The position numbers were made by a program, and so were the translations under genes. Under the pieces are notes generated by a model. It ran no database searches and had not been told where the DNA came from. It saw nothing but the letters and a program-made list of their open reading frames with translations. Of a DNA stretch of 64,000 nucleotides, positions 60,450 to 64,000 are shown piece by piece. This DNA comes from an uncultured Hyphomicrobiales bacterium. GTDB lineage: Bacteria > Pseudomonadota > Alphaproteobacteria > Rhizobiales > Rhizobiaceae. How positions within the stretch are numbered: the first letter of the stretch is position 1; each line of letters begins with the position of its first letter. The stretch lies in assembly GCA_943908365.1 (NCBI GenBank), contig CALTTH010000019.1, forward strand, positions 1 to 64,000, given 5' to 3'.

Positions 60450-61686
60450 GATGTTCGCTTCCTTGTTGGGTGTGGAGATCGTCCTTAACAGCCGGCCGCT
60501 TGTGAAGGAAGCCGAGCAATGCCACACCGCACAGACCTGCAAAGGCGCCGAGTACTGCAGTGTGGGAATAATCACTGACAGCCGTTCCGACCGAGAAGAG
60601 CAGGGAACTCAGGCCACCGCCTAAGAAGATGTTGACGGCGATGAGCGAGCTTCCAAGACCGGCGCGCCGCGCGATCAGGTTTTGCAGATAGGTGATGGGC
60701 AGGGAAATGATGCCGGCTGCGCCGAGACCCGAAAGAGGTGTCAGCAGGTAGACTGTCATCGGATCTTTCGCCAAGCCGAGACCGAGCATGTAAGCGCAAT
60801 AGATAAGGGCGCTGGCAGCGATAGCGACTGCGGCCGATGTCTTGGTTTCCACCCATCCCCAGAAGAAGATGAAGACGATCTCGAGAAGAGCGACGATGCC
60901 GACGATCGCGCCGACATCGGCCGGCTGACCGCCCGCCTTTCCGGTGACCACAAGCGGCAACACTATGCCGTTGACATGCAGGGTGCATGAGATCAGCGCG
61001 ATGGCAAGCACGAAGGGCCAGATCTGGTGTGAGCCGAGATGGCGAATGGATGCCAGGAAAGCGTAAGCTGGTTCCTGCCGTTCGGCATGGGCAATGGTTT
61101 CTTCACGCATGAAGCGGGCAAAGAGAATGAAACAGAACGCGCAGGCGATCGCCGCCAGCAGAAAAGCCGGGAGCATGCTCGTTCGGCCCGCAAGCGCGTA
61201 ACCGACAATACCGGGCACAAGGACCCAGGAGAGCGAGATCGCGGCACGAACAGCGGAGTTGACGGCAATGAGATCACGCGGCGGCATGCCGGCGCAGCTT
61301 GCGCGGACGTAGGCGAAAATCAGCGAGTTGAGCGCTCCGTAAACTGGAACGGGAATGAGCAGCGCAAGTGCGAAGGTCCAAGTGGTCGGAAAGGCATAAA
61401 CCACGCCATAGCCCAACGCCCCGGATATGCAGGCTCCGAGAATGGGCACCTTATAGTGGCCGAGCCGGTCTGAGAGGATGCCCATGCTAATGCTCGCCGA
61501 AACGTTGACCAGCGCTGCAACGAAACTCAGGATCGAGAAACCGGCATCTGTCAGGCCAAGCTCGCGGATGCCGATCAGCGACATATAGGGCGCGGTCGCG
61601 GCACCGGTGAAACCGAAGACGAAAATACCGGCAGCCGAAAGCCGCAACTGGTCATGTCGATAAACAAAAGGCAGCGCCGACAGCAT
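60442..61686 (-). CDS. MFS transporter
   Basis: 414 residues with 12 membrane helices (FVFGFTGAATAPYMSLIGI at the N-terminus). A loop motif (GILSDRLGHYKVPILG, the MFS motif A) lies between helices 2 and 3. It resembles sugar-efflux transporter A types. The gene starts at ATG 61686 and is cotranscribed with cutC. The substrate cannot be read. Confidence 0.88.
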   Translation of the reverse strand: MLSALPFVYRHDQLRLSAAGIFVFGFTGAATAPYMSLIGIRELGLTDAGFSILSFVAALVNVSASISMGILSDRLGHYKVPILGACISGALGYGVVYAFPTTWTFALALLIPVPVYGALNSLIFAYVRASCAGMPPRDLIAVNSAVRAAISLSWVLVPGIVGYALAGRTSMLPAFLLAAIACAFCFILFARFMREETIAHAERQEPAYAFLASIRHLGSHQIWPFVLAIALISCTLHVNGIVLPLVVTGKAGGQPADVGAIVGIVALLEIVFIFFWGWVETKTSAAVAIAASALIYCAYMLGLGLAKDPMTVYLLTPLSGLGAAGIISLPITYLQNLIARRAGLGSSLIAVNIFLGGGLSSLLFSVGTAVSDYSHTAVLGAFAGLCGVALLGFLHKRPAVKDDLHTQQGSEHHG

Positions 61687-61699
61687 GGATCGTCCACTT

Positions 61700-61803
61700 A
61701 AAGCATGGTCCAAGCAAAAGTGTGGAGCGATTTTGCAATGACGACATGCGGTAAAAACAGGACCTGAAGCGTGTGAGCGAACCTGAAAGATCGCACTAAG
61801 CTT
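61700..61803. repeat. Dispersed intergenic repeat, family B, copy 2
   Basis: About 104 bp aligning with 16489-16590; shared blocks include CATGCG, GACCTGAAGC, TGAGCG, CTGAAAGATCGC and a terminal AAGCTT/ACGCTT. It lies upstream of the MFS gene. Confidence 0.6.
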
Positions 61804-61846
61804 CAGGAGAGCCAGCCTGCGGTGACGCAGGTTGGGAAAGTTGAAG

Positions 61847-61874
61847 GGGCGCTCGGAAGGTATCCCGAGCGCCC
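61847..61874 (-). terminator. Terminator of the M81 peptidase gene
   Basis: GGGCGCTCGG (61847-61856) pairs with CCGAGCGCCC (61865-61874), loop AAGGTATC. On the minus strand it is followed by CTTCAACTTT. Confidence 0.7.
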
Positions 61875-61911
61875 GCGAGTCATCTTGCAGTCAGCGGCTT
61901 GGCCGAAAGCC

Positions 61912-63351
61912 TCAACGCCATCGTGCGGATGGTTTCGCAGACGGGGTATAGTCGAAGTCTTTGACGAAAGGAAATATCGGTTGCACCCGCCGCTTCGATG
62001 GCAACGTCTCGATGTCCTGATTGATAACGCCATCCGTCAGCGCCATCAGGTTGGGGTTGGACAGCGGCTGAAGCTCTGGCGAAAGATAACCGGATTTCAC
62101 CACCAGCAATCTTACTTTGGCAGGATCGATGCCGTGACGGGTGAAGTCTGCGATATTGTGGTAGGGGCGACGGCGGGCTGCCAGAATGAGGGTGATGCCG
62201 CCGATCTTGACGACAGCCTGTCGCTCATCCGCTGGGCCTGGATCATCAAGGCTGACAATCTCGGCACCGACTTCGACGAAGGGGCCGGACGGATCAAGTG
62301 AACCGCCGATCTTGAGGCTGAGCGTCTTGCCGATACCAGCGGCAAAACAAGCCTCCACCGCCGGCCGGTCGGTAATGCCGCCAATGACGGCGCCTTCAAA
62401 GCCGCGCAGGATCAGCGCCTTCAACACGTCCGCACGATCGCCCACACCACCACCAGTGGGATTGTCGCCGGAATCGGCAAGAATGACCGGCTGCGTTTCG
62501 GCCTTCTCGGCCAGGTCGAGCATATCGTCGAGATCACCGGTGACGGGACCGAAGCGAAAGTCTTCTCTCGCCTGCCAATAGGACAGTGCAATCTCTTCCG
62601 CGGCGCGTTTCGCCGCTTCGGGACTTGAGCCCGTTACCACAGCGCAGGCGGTTGCTCGCGGCTCATCCGCCCAGACATAGCCAACCATCAGATTGGCATC
62701 CCAAACGCCGTCGATCCGATCATGCTCGGGTAAGCGGTGGTAGAGCGATTTGGCAGGCTCATCTTCCGTCGAGGTTTTCTCGCCCGGTAGCAGCACCGGA
62801 ACTGGAGCCCAGGCGACACCTGGCTTTTCGCCGGTTTTCAGCGTCCTGATCAGCATGGACCAAGTCCGCACCATCGTCTCGCGCACATCGATATGAGGCG
62901 CGGTACGATAGGCAGCGAAGATGTCGATCTGATCGACGATCTTCTGGGTCACGTTGCCGTGCAGATCGTAACTGACTGCCAGCGGAATATCCGGACCGAT
63001 GATCGAGCGGGCATTGGCAATCCAGTCGCCTTCGGCATCGTCCATGCCTTCGACATTCATTGCGCCGTGCATGGCAAGATAAAGACCGTCGAGCGGCAGG
63101 GTTGCCCGCAGCTTGTCGGAAAATTCTTGTCTGAATCCCTCATAGGTCGCCCTAGAGACTGGCCCGCCTGGAATGGCGCGGGCGTGAAGGAGCGGAGAGA
63201 TTTCCACATTCTCGGTCGCCAGGAAGCTGAAATACTCAGCGCCCGTGAGATCGTCACCGCGCAACACCCGAAAATCTTGCGGCTGCATGAGAACCGGCGA
63301 ATAGGTGGAGCACTCCGTATGAATGCCGCCGACTGCAATGCGTAACACCAT
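61912..63351 (-). CDS. M81-family (MlrC/microcystinase C-like) metallopeptidase
   Basis: 479 residues from ATG 63351. It begins RIAVGGIHTECSTYSPVLM, the MlrC signature with metal-binding His and Glu; further ligands lie in LAMHGAMNVEGMDDAEGDW and YDLHGNVTQ. DSGDNPTGGGVGDRAD and the C-terminal YHNIADFTRHGIDPAKVRLLVVKSGYLSPELQ are also conserved. Named for cleavage of linearised microcystin, but in soil bacteria it probably acts on small peptides or amides. It starts 14 bases after the hexosaminidase gene ends on the same strand. Confidence 0.9.
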   Translation of the reverse strand: MVLRIAVGGIHTECSTYSPVLMQPQDFRVLRGDDLTGAEYFSFLATENVEISPLLHARAIPGGPVSRATYEGFRQEFSDKLRATLPLDGLYLAMHGAMNVEGMDDAEGDWIANARSIIGPDIPLAVSYDLHGNVTQKIVDQIDIFAAYRTAPHIDVRETMVRTWSMLIRTLKTGEKPGVAWAPVPVLLPGEKTSTEDEPAKSLYHRLPEHDRIDGVWDANLMVGYVWADEPRATACAVVTGSSPEAAKRAAEEIALSYWQAREDFRFGPVTGDLDDMLDLAEKAETQPVILADSGDNPTGGGVGDRADVLKALILRGFEGAVIGGITDRPAVEACFAAGIGKTLSLKIGGSLDPSGPFVEVGAEIVSLDDPGPADERQAVVKIGGITLILAARRRPYHNIADFTRHGIDPAKVRLLVVKSGYLSPELQPLSNPNLMALTDGVINQDIETLPSKRRVQPIFPFVKDFDYTPSAKPSARWR

Positions 63352-63365
63352 GGCACTGTCTCCGA

Positions 63366-64000
63366 TCAAAGCGTGGGGCTGAGGCGCACGAGCGCCGAGA
63401 AGCGATCCCAATCCTTGCGCTCACGCGGTGTCCAAGCGGCTTCTGCCACGGCCGGCAGACGCGGGAAGACCAGATGGTTGAAGTAGTCGCGGTTGAGAAA
63501 GTGTTCGGTCCAGATGCAGGCCTGCACGCCACGAAGACGGGGCTTCAGGTCCTCTGGAAAATCGCCGACGGCCTCATAGTGATAGGTGTGATGCGGAGGC
63601 ACGGTGCCGGCCCAGCTGGCGCCCGGCTCCTGCCAGGCTTCGTCCTGCACCATGTCGAGATAATAGGCCTGCCCGGGCGTCATCACGACGTCGTAACCTT
63701 CTTTTGCCAGCTCGACGCCGACTTCGGGCGCGCGCCATGCCATCAGCAACGTGCCGTCCGGGTCGACGCCGCCGCCGTGGGAGACTTCGTCCCAGCCCGC
63801 CATGCTGCGGCCTCTGTCGGCCAGCATTTTTTGAATTCGCTTCATGAAGTGGCTCTGGAGCCCGAAGGTACCATCCAGACCCTCCTTCTCCATCAGCTTG
63901 CGCGCCAGCGGCGAAGCCATCCAAGTGTTGTCGGCCACTTCGTCGCCACCGATATGGATGAGCTTTGACGGGAAGAGCTCGACCATTTCATCGAAGACCT
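63366..64000 (-). CDS. GH20 beta-N-acetylhexosaminidase (N-terminal part outside window)
   Basis: The frame is open to the right edge, so at least the start is missing. The catalytic Asp-Glu pair is in KLIHIGGDEVADNTW; further GH20 motifs are SMAGWDEVSHGG, LLMAWRAPEVG and YDVVMTPGQAYYLDM, and the C-terminal VQACIWTEHFLNRDYFNHLVFPRLPAVAEAAWTP. It removes terminal N-acetylglucosamine or N-acetylgalactosamine, as in chitin or peptidoglycan fragments. Probably cotranscribed with the M81 peptidase gene. Confidence 0.93.
   Translation of the reverse strand, partial: VFDEMVELFPSKLIHIGGDEVADNTWMASPLARKLMEKEGLDGTFGLQSHFMKRIQKMLADRGRSMAGWDEVSHGGGVDPDGTLLMAWRAPEVGVELAKEGYDVVMTPGQAYYLDMVQDEAWQEPGASWAGTVPPHHTYHYEAVGDFPEDLKPRLRGVQACIWTEHFLNRDYFNHLVFPRLPAVAEAAWTPRERKDWDRFSALVRLSPTL

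Overview
The window looks like a piece of a Rhizobiaceae replicon, most likely Agrobacterium or a close Rhizobium relative. The evidence is GC-rich coding, a (6-4) photolyase of the Agrobacterium PhrB type, BA14K and Omp25/31-type surface proteins, GT21 ceramide glucosyltransferase, TGA-N9-TCA iron-box motifs, GGAAC-N17-GTT stress promoters and a CCUCCUCCC (cuckoo-type) small RNA. No rRNA, tRNA, CRISPR array, phage or IS transposase was seen.

Layout. 0-2.4 kb: end of a Gfo/Idh/MocA dehydrogenase, then a secreted alpha/beta hydrolase divergent from a MarR/OhrR-type regulator. 2.5-6.6 kb: a cell-surface iron signalling set (FecI sigma, FecR, FecA-like receptor), with the receptor gene split by a +1 frameshift in a G5 run. 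6.7-8.6 kb: queCDE behind a class I preQ1 riboswitch. 8.8-12.9 kb: small stress-type ORFs, an alkyladenine glycosylase, an SDR and two L,D-transpeptidase lipoproteins. 12.9-15.9 kb: a three-gene two-component operon. 16-19 kb: a small exported protein, an LtrA-like protein and a Cds1/cysteine-synthase-like PLP enzyme. 19.3-24.4 kb: an iron-complex ABC importer with two tandem paralogous binding proteins, divergent from a methyltransferase, with iron-box motifs between them. 24.5-29.9 kb: the dppABCDF dipeptide importer. 30-33.4 kb: Tat-exported superoxide dismutase, then a sugar isomerase/dehydrogenase pair. 33.5-37.6 kb: surface proteins, photolyase and SDR. 38.2-50.2 kb: a Wzx/Wzy-type polysaccharide cluster. 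50.4-55.4 kb: ceramide glucosyltransferase, stress genes, RNase H and the small RNA. 55.8-61.7 kb: Prc protease, a CHASE4-GGDEF cyclase, CutC and an MFS transporter. 61.9-64 kb: an M81 (MlrC) peptidase and the 3' part of a GH20 hexosaminidase.

How it works together. Three themes recur. (1) Iron: FecI/FecR/FecA plus an ABC importer, both preceded by RirA/Irr-like boxes. (2) General stress: six exact GGAAC-N17-GTT (EcfG/RpoE2-type) motifs precede small proteins, two SDRs and a DUF883 protein. (3) Envelope: polysaccharide assembly, L,D-transpeptidases, glycolipid synthesis, Prc and outer-membrane proteins. The four-hairpin RNA with an anti-Shine-Dalgarno sequence in every loop is the most striking non-coding element. 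Dispersed intergenic hairpin repeats (two families) also occur.
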